Assembly (NCBI GenBank): GCA_017936765.1
Contig: JAGBEX010000023.1
Span: 1 to 64,000, forward strand
DNA: 64,000 nucleotides
Direction of reading: 5' to 3'
Source: Clostridia bacterium
GTDB taxonomy: Bacteria > Bacillota > Clostridia > Christensenellales > Aristaeellaceae
Shown: positions 33,260 through 42,701 of the stretch, piece by piece
Position numbering within the stretch: the first letter of the stretch is position 1
Layout of the letters: each line of letters opens with the position of its first letter
Notes under the pieces: model-generated
Told to the model about the DNA's origin: nothing
Databases searched by the model: none
What the model saw: only the letters and a program-made list of their open reading frames with translations
Position numbers and translations under genes: made by a program

Positions 33260-34740
33260 GATGCAGATACCTCCTTGCCGTCCATGGGCAGCTTCACCGT
33301 GAAGGTGGAACCCTTGCCCGGTGCGCTGTCCACGGTGATCACGCCCTTGTGCAGCGATACCAGCTGCCGCACGATGCTCAGGCCCAGGCCGGTGCCGCCG
33401 GTCTCCCGGGAGCGGGCCTTATCCACCCGGTAGAAGCGCTCGAAGATATGCCCCTGATCCTCCGGGGGGATGCCCACGCCATTGTCCTGCACGGTGAGGA
33501 TAGCGGTGCGGCCTTCCGTGGTCAAGGTCACGGTGACCTCGCCTCCGTCTGGGGTATACTTCAGGCCGTTTTCGGTGAGGTTGTAGATGATCTGCCCCAG
33601 CTTGGAGCGGTCGGCCACCAGGTTGCAGCCGGGGGTGACCTGCCCGGTAAGGCATTGTCCGCGCTGCTCGGCAGCGGGGGTCAAAAGGCGCAGGGTCTCC
33701 TCCACCAGCTCGGAGAGATTCACCATGGAGGGGTGCAGCTCCATGCGGCGGCTGTCCATCTGCGTCAGGGTGAGCAGGTCGGTGATGATGCCGGTGAGGC
33801 GGTCGATCTCGTGGTTCATGTCCTGCATGAATTCTGCCCGCAGCTCCGCAGGCATATCCGGCTGGTAGATCAGGCTTTCCAGCAGGATCTTCATGGTGGC
33901 CAGGGGCGTTTTCAATTCATGGGAGGCGTTGGAAACAAACTGGTTGCGGCTGCGATCCAGCCTTTCCAGCTGCTCGGCCATGGTGTTGTAGCTTTCGGCC
34001 AATTGGCGGATCTCGCCGGAGCCGCGCACCTTCACGCGGGCGGAAAGGTCGCCCTTGCCCATCTTCTGGATGGTGCGGGTCATGGCGGCCATGGGCTTGG
34101 TGATGATCTGGGAGAACACCAGCGCCACGATGAGCGCCGCCACGGCCACGGCCAGGAACACGCTCAAAAGCTGCTGCTGCACCTGGTTCAGGCTGGACAT
34201 CATTTCCTGCACGGGCGCCACAAACAAAAGCACGCCCAGCCGCCCGCGGGTGCCGATGAGGCTGGCGGTGCAGTAGGCCACATATTCGTCTGCCGCATCG
34301 GCGGTAAGGGAGCGCTGGCTGCTGCTGAGGTGGTGGATGCCATAGGCGGTGCTTTGCCCGCCGGTCAGCACGGAGAGGACCTCCGGCAATTGCAGGCGCA
34401 CGCCGCACAGCTGGGAAAAGCTGTCGAACTGCACCTTGCCGTCTTCATCGATGATCATCAGCCGGCCGCCCATTTCGCCGCCGGAGGACACCAGCGCTTC
34501 CTGCAGGGCGTCCGCCTGGGCAGACTGAAAAAGCGGCGCAAAGGTCGTGGCCAGCTTTTCTACAGAAAGGCTGTCTTGACGGATGCGCTGCTCATAAAGA
34601 TGCTCGCTGACCAGGTTGGTGAGAGAGGTGGCCATGATGGCGAAAGAACTGCCTATAATCAAAAGAAAGGCCAGCAGGATCTTCCACCTGATGCTGGCCC
34701 AAGGCAGGAGCTTAGTCCTTGTCCGTGAAATAGTAACCAA
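33256..34740 (-). CDS. Sensor histidine kinase
   Basis: 494 aa. Two transmembrane helices (about 20-42 and about 180-205) flank an extracellular sensor domain; then HAMP (about 205-255), HisKA with the phospho-acceptor His in NASHELKTPLAT, and HATPase_c with N-box LTENGLKYT, G1 DNGVGIPPE and G2 GGTGLGLSIV. Domain order resembles WalK/PhoR. The start is uncertain: the longest reading begins at TTG 34740, overlapping the regulator gene by 29 nt; no ATG exists before the first helix. It phosphorylates the regulator encoded just upstream. Confidence 0.92.
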   Translation of the reverse strand: MVTISRTRTKLLPWASIRWKILLAFLLIIGSSFAIMATSLTNLVSEHLYEQRIRQDSLSVEKLATTFAPLFQSAQADALQEALVSSGGEMGGRLMIIDEDGKVQFDSFSQLCGVRLQLPEVLSVLTGGQSTAYGIHHLSSSQRSLTADAADEYVAYCTASLIGTRGRLGVLLFVAPVQEMMSSLNQVQQQLLSVFLAVAVAALIVALVFSQIITKPMAAMTRTIQKMGKGDLSARVKVRGSGEIRQLAESYNTMAEQLERLDRSRNQFVSNASHELKTPLATMKILLESLIYQPDMPAELRAEFMQDMNHEIDRLTGIITDLLTLTQMDSRRMELHPSMVNLSELVEETLRLLTPAAEQRGQCLTGQVTPGCNLVADRSKLGQIIYNLTENGLKYTPDGGEVTVTLTTEGRTAILTVQDNGVGIPPEDQGHIFERFYRVDKARSRETGGTGLGLSIVRQLVSLHKGVITVDSAPGKGSTFTVKLPMDGKEVSAS

Positions 34741-35404
34741 CTCCCCATTTGGTAAAGATAAATTCCGGCTGGGAGGTGTTGCGCTCGATCTTCTCGCGCA
34801 GGCGGCGGATATGCACGTCCACAGTGCGGGCGTCGCCGGTGTAGTCGTACTTCCACACGGTTTCCAGCATCTGCTCGCGGCTGAAGACCTTGCCGCGGTT
34901 GTTGATGAACAGTTGCAGCAGGTCGAACTCCTTGGCGGTGAGGCGAACCTCCTTGCCTGCCAGGGTCACCGTGCGCTTCACCAGGTTGACCTCCATGTCC
35001 CGCACGCGGAGGATCTTCTTCTCCTCCATGGGCTGCATACCGCCAGCGCGGCGCAGGATGGTCTTGATGCGCGCCTTGACCTCCAGGATGTTGAAGGGCT
35101 TGGTCATGTAATCATCAGCGCCGTATTCCAGGCCCAGGATCTTGTCCATATCCTCGCCCTTGGCGGTGAGCATGATGATCGGCACATTGCTGTGCTCGCG
35201 GATGCGCTGGCACACGCTGATGCCATCCAGCTTGGGCAGCATCACATCCAGCAGGATCATATCGTAGGGCGTCGCAAAGAACTTGGCGAGGGCTTCCTCG
35301 CCGTCCATGGCGCTGTCGGTCTCGTAACCTTCCTGCTCCAAAGTATATTTCAGCCCCTTGAGAATCAAAGGCTCGTCGTCAACCAGCAGAATGCGCTTGC
35401 CCAT
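34712..35404 (-). CDS. Response regulator, OmpR/PhoB family
   Basis: 230 aa from ATG 35404 (GGAAGGA upstream). Receiver domain 1-118 with acidic pocket VDDE, phospho-acceptor Asp in ILLDVMLP and Lys in MTKPF; winged-helix DNA-binding domain about 130-228 (LTAKEFDLLQLFINNRGKV, DVHIRRLREKIE). It is first in an operon with the kinase, two GerMN lipoproteins and the ATPase-like protein. TGAAC repeats before htrA are a candidate target. Confidence 0.95.
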   Translation of the reverse strand: MGKRILLVDDEPLILKGLKYTLEQEGYETDSAMDGEEALAKFFATPYDMILLDVMLPKLDGISVCQRIREHSNVPIIMLTAKGEDMDKILGLEYGADDYMTKPFNILEVKARIKTILRRAGGMQPMEEKKILRVRDMEVNLVKRTVTLAGKEVRLTAKEFDLLQLFINNRGKVFSREQMLETVWKYDYTGDARTVDVHIRRLREKIERNTSQPEFIFTKWGVGYYFTDKD

Positions 35405-35453
35405 AATCGTACATCCTTCCTCTTTTGCACCCAAAATAGATGGCGCTAAAATG

Positions 35454-35482
35454 ATTGTACGATAAATTATGAAATAAATCAA
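35454..35482 (-). promoter_or_regulatory. Promoter of the response regulator operon
   Basis: On the minus strand: TTGATT (35477-35482), 17-nt spacer, TACAAT (35454-35459). It lies 13 nt after the stop codon of the ABC ATPase gene. Confidence 0.8.
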
Positions 35483-35494
35483 GAGGTTTTGCAA

Positions 35495-36214
35495 TCATTT
35501 TGTAATAATTTTTGGAGAAAATTTGGAGAAAACAGGAATATCTTTGGCGGAATCGCCGATGATGCGGCCAGCAGCAATGGTGATCTGCCGCTCTGCCCGC
35601 TGCGCCACCACCGAATCGTGGGTGATGAGCAGGATGGTGCGGCCTGCGCGGTGCAGTTCGTCCAGCAGGTGCAGCACATCGGCGGTGGCCTGGGCGTCCA
35701 GGTTGCCGGTGGGTTCATCCGCCAGCAGCACGGCGGGGTTCCGCGCCAGCGCCCGGGCAATAGCCACCCGCTGCTGCTGTCCGCCGGAAAGCTGGTTGGG
35801 GGTGTGGTGGAGGCGCTCTCCCAGTCCCACCTGCTCCAGCAGGGCGCGGGCAGCGGCGGCGCGCTCTTTGGGCGGTATGCCGCACAAAAGCAGGGGGAGG
35901 GCCACGTTCTCTGCGGCGGTGAGCCGGGGCAAAAGCTGAAAGCCCTGGAACACAAAGCCGATCTCCTGCCCCCGCACCTGCGCCAGCTCGTCCTTGCCCA
36001 GGGTGGACACATCCCGCCCGTGGAGGCGATAGCTGCCGGAGGTGGGGGTGTCCAGGCAGCCCAACAGGTGCATCAGGGTGCTTTTGCCGCTGCCGCTGGG
36101 GCCAACAATGGCGGCATACTCGCCCTTTTGCACCCGTAGGGTCACATGATCCAGGGCGGTGACGGTTTTGCCGTTCATGGTGTAGAGCTTGGTCAGGTTT
36201 TCGGTGCGGATCAT
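35495..36214 (-). CDS. ABC transporter ATPase, MacB/LolD type, without a neighbouring permease
   Basis: 239 aa. Walker A GPSGSGKST, Q-loop FVFQGF, signature LSGGQQQR, Walker B VLLADEPTGNLD, H-loop THD. The QLSGGQQQRVAIARAL/DEPTGNLD wording is typical of the LolD/MacB/SalX group that works with FtsX-like permeases. No FtsX-like gene is adjacent; the preceding gene pair is a separate ABC-2 exporter with its own terminator. It may serve a permease elsewhere. Start 36214, GGGAGG upstream. Confidence 0.9.
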   Translation of the reverse strand: MIRTENLTKLYTMNGKTVTALDHVTLRVQKGEYAAIVGPSGSGKSTLMHLLGCLDTPTSGSYRLHGRDVSTLGKDELAQVRGQEIGFVFQGFQLLPRLTAAENVALPLLLCGIPPKERAAAARALLEQVGLGERLHHTPNQLSGGQQQRVAIARALARNPAVLLADEPTGNLDAQATADVLHLLDELHRAGRTILLITHDSVVAQRAERQITIAAGRIIGDSAKDIPVFSKFSPKIITK

Positions 36215-36235
36215 GGGCGCCTCCCAAACAAAAAT

Positions 36236-36258
36236 TCCCGACCATAGTATGGCCGGGA
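36236..36258 (-). terminator. Terminator after the ABC-2 exporter operon
   Basis: On the minus strand TCCCGGCCATA...TATGGTCGGGA (36236-36258) followed by ATTTTTG. Confidence 0.72.
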
Positions 36259-36275
36259 TGCGGGACGTGATGCGC

Positions 36276-37010
36276 TTATTGCCGGTTCATCTGCCGCAGG
36301 AAGAGCAGCACCGCGCCCAGGGTGGTCACGGCGGCATAGCCCAGCACCACCGCAAGGTGCGGCCAGGCATCGGTCATGCCGCCGCTGATGGCGGCGCGCT
36401 CCAATTCTACCGCATGGACGAAGGGCAGCAGGTTGGCGATCTTGCTGAAAACGCCGCCCACCAGATCCAGATCAAACCAGATGCCGGAGAGCCAAGCCGA
36501 CAGGTTGGTGAGCAGCGCACCGCAGATGCCGCCCACCTGCTTCACGTTGAAGAAGCTGCCGCACAAAAGCCCCAGGGCAATGTTGAACAGGGCGATGGGC
36601 AGGATCAGCACAAGGGCGTGGAGGATGTTCAATCTCAGGGGCAGCCCCAGCGCCACGGCGATGAGGTAGCTCACAGCGCTCTGGGCGACGGCAATGGGCA
36701 GAATGGGCAGGATGTACCCAAGGATGTAGTCAACAGCCTTCAGGGGCGTGGTGTATAGCCGCTGCAGCAGGGCGCTTTCCCGGTCGCGGGCTACCAGGGT
36801 GGCGGAGAAGAGCGTCATGAAGGACAGGCCGAACACCGCAATGCCGGGAGCCAGGTGGGCGATCTCGAACATTGGCACGGGGATATTGGCCTGGATGGCG
36901 CTGAGCAAAAGCAGCAGCACAATGGGGAAGCCCAGGCCGAAGAGCAGGTTCAGCGGGTCGCGCAGGATCTCCTTGGCGCAGCGCTTGGCAAAGGTGAGCA
37001 TTCTCATCAT
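36276..37010 (-). CDS. ABC-2 type permease
   Basis: 244 aa with six hydrophobic segments (about 22-42, 52-72, 98-125, 130-155, 163-185 and 220-238) and the conserved C-terminal part of ABC-2 exporters. The start overlaps the ATPase stop codon by 4 nt (ATGA). It pairs with the ATPase at 37007-37732 to export an unknown drug, lipid or polymer. Confidence 0.9.
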   Translation of the reverse strand: MMRMLTFAKRCAKEILRDPLNLLFGLGFPIVLLLLLSAIQANIPVPMFEIAHLAPGIAVFGLSFMTLFSATLVARDRESALLQRLYTTPLKAVDYILGYILPILPIAVAQSAVSYLIAVALGLPLRLNILHALVLILPIALFNIALGLLCGSFFNVKQVGGICGALLTNLSAWLSGIWFDLDLVGGVFSKIANLLPFVHAVELERAAISGGMTDAWPHLAVVLGYAAVTTLGAVLLFLRQMNRQ

Positions 37011-37732
37011 TTGGCCTCCTTGACAATGGTGATAAAGGCATCCTCAAACTTGGCGGCTCCGGTTTGCTCCATCAGCTCCCGGGCGGTTCCCACCACCAGC
37101 AGCCTGCCGTTTTTCATAATGCCGATGCGGTCGGACAGGGCCTCGGCCTCTTCCATGTAGTGGGTGGTGAGGATGATGGTCACCCTGCCTTTCAGGCTGC
37201 GGATGATGTCCCACAATTCGCTGCGGGCAATGACGTCCAGCCCCAGGGTGGGTTCGTCCAGAAAGAGGATGGAGGGATCGCTGATCAGCGCCATGGCGAT
37301 GCTCACCCGGCGCTGCCAGCCGCCGGAGAGCTTGCCCGCCTTTTTGTTCAGGATGTCATGCAGCTTCAGCTGGGAGGCCAGTTCGGTGATCCTTTCCTGA
37401 CGCTTTTCCCTGGAGAGACCGTGGATGCCGCACATCAATTCCAGATTTTCCTTCACGGAAAGGTTGGGCGCCACGGCGGTCTCCTGGGGAGAAACGCCGA
37501 TGATGCGCTTCACCGCCTGACGATCGCTGAGGATGCTGCTGCCACCCACAAGGGCGTCGCCTGCGGTGGGCATGGACAGGCAGGACAGCATTTTGATGGT
37601 GGTGGTCTTGCCTGCCCCGTTGATGCCCAGCAGCGAGAACAATTCCCCCTGGTGGATGGTCAGGTTCAGCCTGTCAACGGCCGTCAGGTGCTTGTATTGC
37701 TTGGTCAGGTTCGTGGTGTGAATGGCTTCCAT
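37007..37732 (-). CDS. ABC-2 exporter ATPase (DrrA/CcmA-like)
   Basis: 241 aa from ATG 37732 (AGGAGGCGC upstream). Walker A GINGAGKTT, signature LSGGWQRR, Walker B ILFLDEPTLGLD, H-loop TTHYMEEAE. The SGGWQRRVSIA/DEPTLGLDV wording is that of daunorubicin-type and Nod-type exporters. The substrate is unknown. Confidence 0.93.
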   Translation of the reverse strand: MEAIHTTNLTKQYKHLTAVDRLNLTIHQGELFSLLGINGAGKTTTIKMLSCLSMPTAGDALVGGSSILSDRQAVKRIIGVSPQETAVAPNLSVKENLELMCGIHGLSREKRQERITELASQLKLHDILNKKAGKLSGGWQRRVSIAMALISDPSILFLDEPTLGLDVIARSELWDIIRSLKGRVTIILTTHYMEEAEALSDRIGIMKNGRLLVVGTARELMEQTGAAKFEDAFITIVKEAK

Positions 37733-37841
37733 AAGCGCCTCCTGTGTTTTGTTCAGGCACCATGATAGCAGCTTTTTCGGCAGAAAGGTGGAAAAACGGC
37801 TCATCGGTCATTTTAACGAAGTGAACGGTCAACGGGTACAA

Positions 37842-37870
37842 AAAAAGCACGATGCTGCATCGTGCTTTTT
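37842..37870 (-). terminator. Terminator of the dipeptidase gene
   Basis: AAAAAGCACGATG (37842-37854) pairs with CATCGTGCTTTTT (37858-37870), flanked by A and T runs on both sides. Confidence 0.92.
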
Positions 37871-37882
37871 GGTGTGTATGGA

Positions 37883-38782
37883 TCAGGCAATGCGCTGGTA
37901 ATACTTCAGCAGGTTCTCGCCTGCTATGCCCGCAATGGCGGCGTCATCGTAACCCAGCTTACGCAGCTCGGTGAAAATGTTGGGGATCTCGCCGGGGTGG
38001 TTCACATCGGCGGGGGTGACCTCGATGCCGTCGAAATCGGAACCGAAGCCCACGATCTCCGCGCCGCCCAGCTGGCAGATGTGGTCGATGTGCCGGGCAA
38101 TGAGCGCCGCATCGGCCTTGCCGTCCTCGGATAGGAAGTGGGGGTAGAAGTTCACACCCACAAAGCCGCCCTCGCGGATCATCAGCCGCAGCTGCTCATC
38201 GGTGAGGTTGCGGAAGTGGTCGCAGAGCTTGCGGCAGCAGCTGTGGCTGGCCATGGGCGGCTTGTCGGTCTTGTTGAACAGATCGTAGAAGCCTGCCTCG
38301 TTCAGGTGGGACACGTCCACCGCCATGCCCACGCGCTGCATCTCTTTGGCTACCTGCAGGCCATAGGCCGTCAGGCCGCGCTTGTCGCCGGACTTGGCAG
38401 GGTAGCCGATGGCATTCTCGTTGTTCCAGAGCAGCGCCGCCATGCGCACGCCCTTGTCCCGCCACTCCTGCACGGTGTGGATGCCCTTCTCGAACACCTC
38501 GCCGCCCTCCACGGAGAGCATAAAGCAATGCTCGCCGTCCTTGGCCTCGGCAGGGTCATCCACCTTGCGGATGCCTGCCTCCAGCAGGCGGGGCATGGCG
38601 GCCAGCTCGGCAGCCACAATGGCGTCCACGTCGCCCTTGTTGCCCTTGCGCCCCGTCCACAGGGCGCAGACCTGCAGGGTCACGCCGCCGGAGCGCAGGC
38701 GATCGGGGGTGATCATGAGGGGATCGTTCGGCTGGAAAGCCATGGCGAAGAGGGTGTCGGAGTGGGTGTCGGCGATGTACAT
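37883..38782 (-). CDS. Membrane dipeptidase family enzyme (peptidase M19)
   Basis: 299 aa, no signal peptide, so cytoplasmic despite the family name. Binuclear zinc site: DTHSD at residues 5-9, Glu in LSVEGGE, His in ASHS and in the DVSHL region, and GSDFDGIEV. Hydrolyses dipeptides, possibly including D-amino-acid ones. Monocistronic; a repeat block lies on the upstream side. Confidence 0.92.
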   Translation of the reverse strand: MYIADTHSDTLFAMAFQPNDPLMITPDRLRSGGVTLQVCALWTGRKGNKGDVDAIVAAELAAMPRLLEAGIRKVDDPAEAKDGEHCFMLSVEGGEVFEKGIHTVQEWRDKGVRMAALLWNNENAIGYPAKSGDKRGLTAYGLQVAKEMQRVGMAVDVSHLNEAGFYDLFNKTDKPPMASHSCCRKLCDHFRNLTDEQLRLMIREGGFVGVNFYPHFLSEDGKADAALIARHIDHICQLGGAEIVGFGSDFDGIEVTPADVNHPGEIPNIFTELRKLGYDDAAIAGIAGENLLKYYQRIA

Positions 38783-38794
38783 GATGGCCTCCGG

Positions 38795-39058
38795 TGAAAT
38801 TCGGAATTCGGAATGCGGAATTGAGTGCGTGGCAGCCCTCTCAGTCGCCTAAAGGCGACAGCTCTCCCGGAGGGAGAGCCAAGGCGTACGGGTATTGCGT
38901 CGCGGCGCATCTGTCATGCGCCGTGACCCCTGCTCGGAGAACGCCAAGCAACGCCATCCCCGCATGGGTTTCGAAAGGGTCGAAGACCCTTCGCGGGAGA
39001 GTCCAGAGAGGGCAGCGCCCTCTCTGGCAGGGGAGTTAAGAGGGGACGGAGTCCCCTC
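38795..39058. repeat. Modular intergenic repeat block before the dipeptidase gene and after rpiB
   Basis: In order: TTCGGAATTCGGAATGCGG (38799-38817), CAGTCGCCTAAAGGCGACAG (38844-38863), CTCTCCCGGAGGGAGAG (38864-38880), the GTCGCGGCGC...GCGCCGTGACCCCTGCTCGGAG module (about 38909-38940), AAGGGTCGAAGACCCTT (38966-38982), AGAGAGGGCAGCGCCCTCTCT (39006-39026) and AGAGGGGAC/GTCCCCTCT (39038-39058), touching the rpiB stop codon. Same modules and order as at 12770 and 2720. Confidence 0.72.
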
Positions 39059-39505
<447 letters not shown>

Positions 39506-39556
39506 GGGGAGGCCTCCTTAAAATACTATTACATTATTTAATATACGGTAAAATGC

Positions 39557-39586
39557 CTGACAACTCCTGCCTGAATATGCTATAAT
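39557..39586 (+). promoter_or_regulatory. Promoter of the ZnuCB-like genes
   Basis: CTGACA (39557-39562), 18-nt spacer, extended TGC-TATAAT (TATAAT at 39581-39586). Confidence 0.75.
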
Positions 39587-39618
39587 ATCTTGAATGTTTA
39601 TACTCAAGGAGGCACATT

Positions 39619-40359
39619 ATGCCGGAACACCATTGTTCCCTTTGTCATATAGGATTGGAGGGTGTGGGCGTACAGCGGGGCGGACAGACGCTGTTACACG
39701 ACGTATCCATGCACATCCATTGCGGACAGCTCACCGCGCTGATCGGCCAGAACGGCGCGGGCAAGACCACGCTGATCCGCGCCCTGCTGGGGGAATTGCC
39801 CCACAGCGGGCATATCCGCCATGTGGATGACCACGGGCGGGATATCCCTCACCTGCGCACGGGTTATGTGCCGCAGCATCTGCATTTCGACAAAGAAATG
39901 CCGGTGACCGTGGAGGACTTTATGGCCGCGGCCTTCACCCGCCGTCCGGTGTGGACGGGCGTGAGCAAAAAGACCCGGCAGGCGGTGGAAGCAGCCCTTG
40001 ACGATGTGGAGGCTGCGGAGCTGATGCAGCGTCCGCTGGGGCGCTGCTCCGGGGGCGAATTGCAGCGTGTGCTGCTGGCGCTGGCGCTGAACCCTGCGCC
40101 GGATCTGCTGGTGCTGGATGAGCCGGTGTCCGGCGTGGATCAGAACGGATTGCGGATGTTCCTGGACACGGTGCTGCGGCTGAAGGAGACCCACCACATG
40201 GCCATCCTGCTGGTGAGCCACGACCTGCACCTGGTGCGGGAGTATGCCGACCACGTGGTGCTGCTGGATAAAACCGTGCTGGCGCAGGGCAGCGCAGAGA
40301 ACGTGTTTCAAACGGAGCAGTTCGATGCGGTGTTCGGCCAGGGGAAGGAGGCGCTGTGA
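39619..40359 (+). CDS. Metal ABC transporter ATPase (ZnuC/MntB-like)
   Basis: 246 aa. Walker A GQNGAGKTT, Q-loop YVPQHL, signature CSGGELQR, Walker B LLVLDEPVSGVD, H-loop SHD. The wording matches zinc/manganese importers. The first 11 residues, MPEHHCSLCHI, hold two His and two Cys before the domain and could bind metal. Start ATG 39619 with AAGGAGG upstream. It is coupled to the permease by a TGATG junction. No substrate-binding lipoprotein lies beside it. Confidence 0.88.
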   Translation: MPEHHCSLCHIGLEGVGVQRGGQTLLHDVSMHIHCGQLTALIGQNGAGKTTLIRALLGELPHSGHIRHVDDHGRDIPHLRTGYVPQHLHFDKEMPVTVEDFMAAAFTRRPVWTGVSKKTRQAVEAALDDVEAAELMQRPLGRCSGGELQRVLLALALNPAPDLLVLDEPVSGVDQNGLRMFLDTVLRLKETHHMAILLVSHDLHLVREYADHVVLLDKTVLAQGSAENVFQTEQFDAVFGQGKEAL

Positions 40360-41201
40360 TGGACGTGATCTATGGCATCATGGACGCGGTGCTGCCCCTG
40401 GAGGCGCTGCAGTTCTCCTTTATGAAAAACGCCTTCCTGGCGATCCTGCTGCTCACGCCGCTGCTGGGGCTGTTGGGTACCATGGCGGTGAACCAGCAGA
40501 TGGCTTTCTTCTCCGATGCGCTGGGCCACAGCGCGCTGACGGGCATCGGCCTGGGCATCGTGCTGGGGGTGAGCAGCGATCTGCTGAGCATGATCGTCTT
40601 CGGCGTGGTGTGGGCGGTGCTGATCTGCCGCATCAAGCAAACGGGAGCTACCTCCACCGATACGGTGATCAGCGTGTTCTCCTCCACCTCCATTGCGGCG
40701 GGTCTGCTGATCCTCTCCCGGGGCGGCGGCTTTGCCAAGTATTCCTCGCTGCTCATCGGCGATGTGCTGGCGGTGACGCCTGCCGACCTGGGCTGGCTGC
40801 TGATGGCCCTCATCGTGGGCGTGGTGCTGTGGGTGCAGATGTACAACCGCCTGCTGCTGACCAGCGTGAATGAATCCCTGGCCCGCAGTCGCGGCGTGAA
40901 GACCCACCTGACGGAATGCGCCTTTGTGGTGCTGGTGGCCGTGGCGGTGATGCTGGCCATCAAGTGGGTGGGCGTGATGCTCATCAACGCGCTGCTGATC
41001 CTGCCTGCCGCAGCTGGCCGCAACCTGGCGCGCAACAGCCGCCAGCACGCCCTGTGGAGCGTGGTCATCGCCCTGGGCAGCGGCGTGGCAGGCTTGCTCA
41101 GCGCCTATGCGTGGGATACCTCCGCCGGTGCCGCCATTGTACTGTATGCGGCGGGGTGCTATGCCATTTCTCTGGCGGGAAGATCCCTTTTGAAACGATA
41201 A
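40359..41201 (+). CDS. Metal ABC transporter permease (ZnuB-like)
   Basis: 280 aa with about eight membrane helices, ABC-3 family. Visible features: GTMAVNQQMAFFSDALGHSAL near residue 42 and the later INALLILPAAAGRNLA segment. Start ATG 40359 overlaps the ATPase stop codon (GTG 40356 is an alternative). It imports zinc or manganese with a binding protein encoded elsewhere. Confidence 0.9.
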   Translation: MDVIYGIMDAVLPLEALQFSFMKNAFLAILLLTPLLGLLGTMAVNQQMAFFSDALGHSALTGIGLGIVLGVSSDLLSMIVFGVVWAVLICRIKQTGATSTDTVISVFSSTSIAAGLLILSRGGGFAKYSSLLIGDVLAVTPADLGWLLMALIVGVVLWVQMYNRLLLTSVNESLARSRGVKTHLTECAFVVLVAVAVMLAIKWVGVMLINALLILPAAAGRNLARNSRQHALWSVVIALGSGVAGLLSAYAWDTSAGAAIVLYAAGCYAISLAGRSLLKR

Positions 41202-41204
41202 TAC

Positions 41205-41236
41205 TTGACAATAAGTGACAAATATCGCATTATAAT
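41205..41236 (+). promoter_or_regulatory. Promoter of the binding protein/GGDEF-EAL pair
   Basis: TTGACA (41205-41210) begins 3 nt after the permease stop codon. The -10 is CATTAT (41228-41233, 17-nt spacer) or the overlapping TATAAT (41231-41236, 20-nt spacer). Confidence 0.6.
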
Positions 41237-41257
41237 AGGATAAAGGGGGGTGTATCC

Positions 41258-42664
41258 ATGAAGAAGATGCTGTGCCTGCTGCTGGCGTTGCTGATGCTTC
41301 CTCTATGCGCTTTCGCCGAAACGGTGAAGCTCTCGCCGGATGATCCTCAGGTGCTGACCCTGTGGCACTATTACAACGGTGCGCAGCAGCAGATCTTTGA
41401 CCAGCTGGTGCTGACCTTTAACGAAACGGTGGGCATGGAGAAGGGCATCATCATCGAGCCTGTGAGCCAGGGGGGCGTGAACGACCTGGCCGACAAGCTG
41501 ATGGACTCCGCCAACCGCAAGACCGGTTCGGATAAAATGCCCGATATCTTCGCTGCCTATGCTGATACCGCCCATGCGGTGAACAAAATGGGGCTGGTGG
41601 CGGATATCGCTGCCTACATGACCAAGGAAGAACAGAATGAATACATGGATTCCTATATGCGCGAAGGCCGCCTGGACGGCAACGACGCGCTGAAGGTGTT
41701 CCCCATTGCCAAGTCCACCGAAATGATGATGGTGAACAAAACCGAGTGGGATGCCTTTGCGGCCGATACCGGCGCAGATGTGTCCATGCTCTCCACCTGG
41801 GAAGGCGTGGTGGAGGCCGCCGAAATGTACTATGAGTGGAGCGGCGGCAAGGCCTTCTTTGGCCGGGATGCCTTTGCCAACTATATCCTCATCGGCAGCC
41901 TGCAGCTGGGGGTGGAGATGTTCGCCGTGGAGAACGGGGAAATGACCCTCAATGTGAATGGCGATGTGATGCGCCGCCTGTGGGACAACTATGTGGTCCC
42001 CTATGCCAGCGGCTGGTTCGGCGCCTATGGCCGCTACCGCTCCGACGACGTGAAGACCGGCCAGCTGGTGGCGCTGGTGGGTTCCACCAGCGGTGCGCTG
42101 TATTTCCCCACCGAGGTCACCCGGGACGATGGCACCACCTATCCCATCGAGTGCATCTCCCTGCCCCTGCCCAATTTTGAGGGGACGGATCCCTGTGCAG
42201 CCCAGCAGGGCGCGGGCATGGTGGTCAGCAAGTCCACCCCGGAGAAGGAATATGCCGCGGTGGTGTTCCTCAAGTGGTTCACCCAGGAGGAGAACAACAT
42301 CGACTTCTCGCTGAACAGCGGCTATCTGCCGGTGAAAAAGACGGCCAACGAGCCGGAGGTGCTGGCGGCGGCCATGGATGCCCAGGGCATTGACGGTATG
42401 CTGCGGGAGATCATCGAGATCGGCTCCCAGATCACCAGCACCTATCGCCTTTACACCAACAACGCCTTCGACAACGGCTACGAGGCCCGCCAGGTGGTGG
42501 ACACCAGCATGGCCGAGGCTGCCGAACGGGCGCTGCGCGAGGTGGAGGATCTGGTGAATGCCGGCATGGAGCGGGAGGCCGCCATTGAGCTGATGACGGG
42601 CGATGATGCCTTCGCACGCTGGCTGGAGGACTTCCGCAAGGAAATGAACACGGCGCTGAAGTAA
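41258..42664 (+). CDS. Extracellular solute-binding protein (family 1, sugar type)
   Basis: 468 aa. Signal peptide MKKMLCLLLALLMLPLCAFA; no lipobox Cys at the cleavage site, so secreted rather than lipid-anchored. The mature protein starts with LTLWHYYNGAQQQIFDQLV, the typical opening of family-1 binding proteins for oligosaccharides. No ABC permease or ATPase of the sugar class is next to it; instead a GGDEF-EAL protein follows after 37 nt. It may present its ligand to that sensor rather than to a transporter. Confidence 0.9.
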   Translation: MKKMLCLLLALLMLPLCAFAETVKLSPDDPQVLTLWHYYNGAQQQIFDQLVLTFNETVGMEKGIIIEPVSQGGVNDLADKLMDSANRKTGSDKMPDIFAAYADTAHAVNKMGLVADIAAYMTKEEQNEYMDSYMREGRLDGNDALKVFPIAKSTEMMMVNKTEWDAFAADTGADVSMLSTWEGVVEAAEMYYEWSGGKAFFGRDAFANYILIGSLQLGVEMFAVENGEMTLNVNGDVMRRLWDNYVVPYASGWFGAYGRYRSDDVKTGQLVALVGSTSGALYFPTEVTRDDGTTYPIECISLPLPNFEGTDPCAAQQGAGMVVSKSTPEKEYAAVVFLKWFTQEENNIDFSLNSGYLPVKKTANEPEVLAAAMDAQGIDGMLREIIEIGSQITSTYRLYTNNAFDNGYEARQVVDTSMAEAAERALREVEDLVNAGMEREAAIELMTGDDAFARWLEDFRKEMNTALK

Positions 42665-42701
42665 AGCCTTGTACACGATGGAACAGGGAGGGGAGACGGG
42701 C

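Noticed and set aside
39619..40359. Zur-controlled operator in the promoter of the metal transporter
   Set aside because: I could not find a convincing dyad of the Zur or MntR type around 39557-39618.
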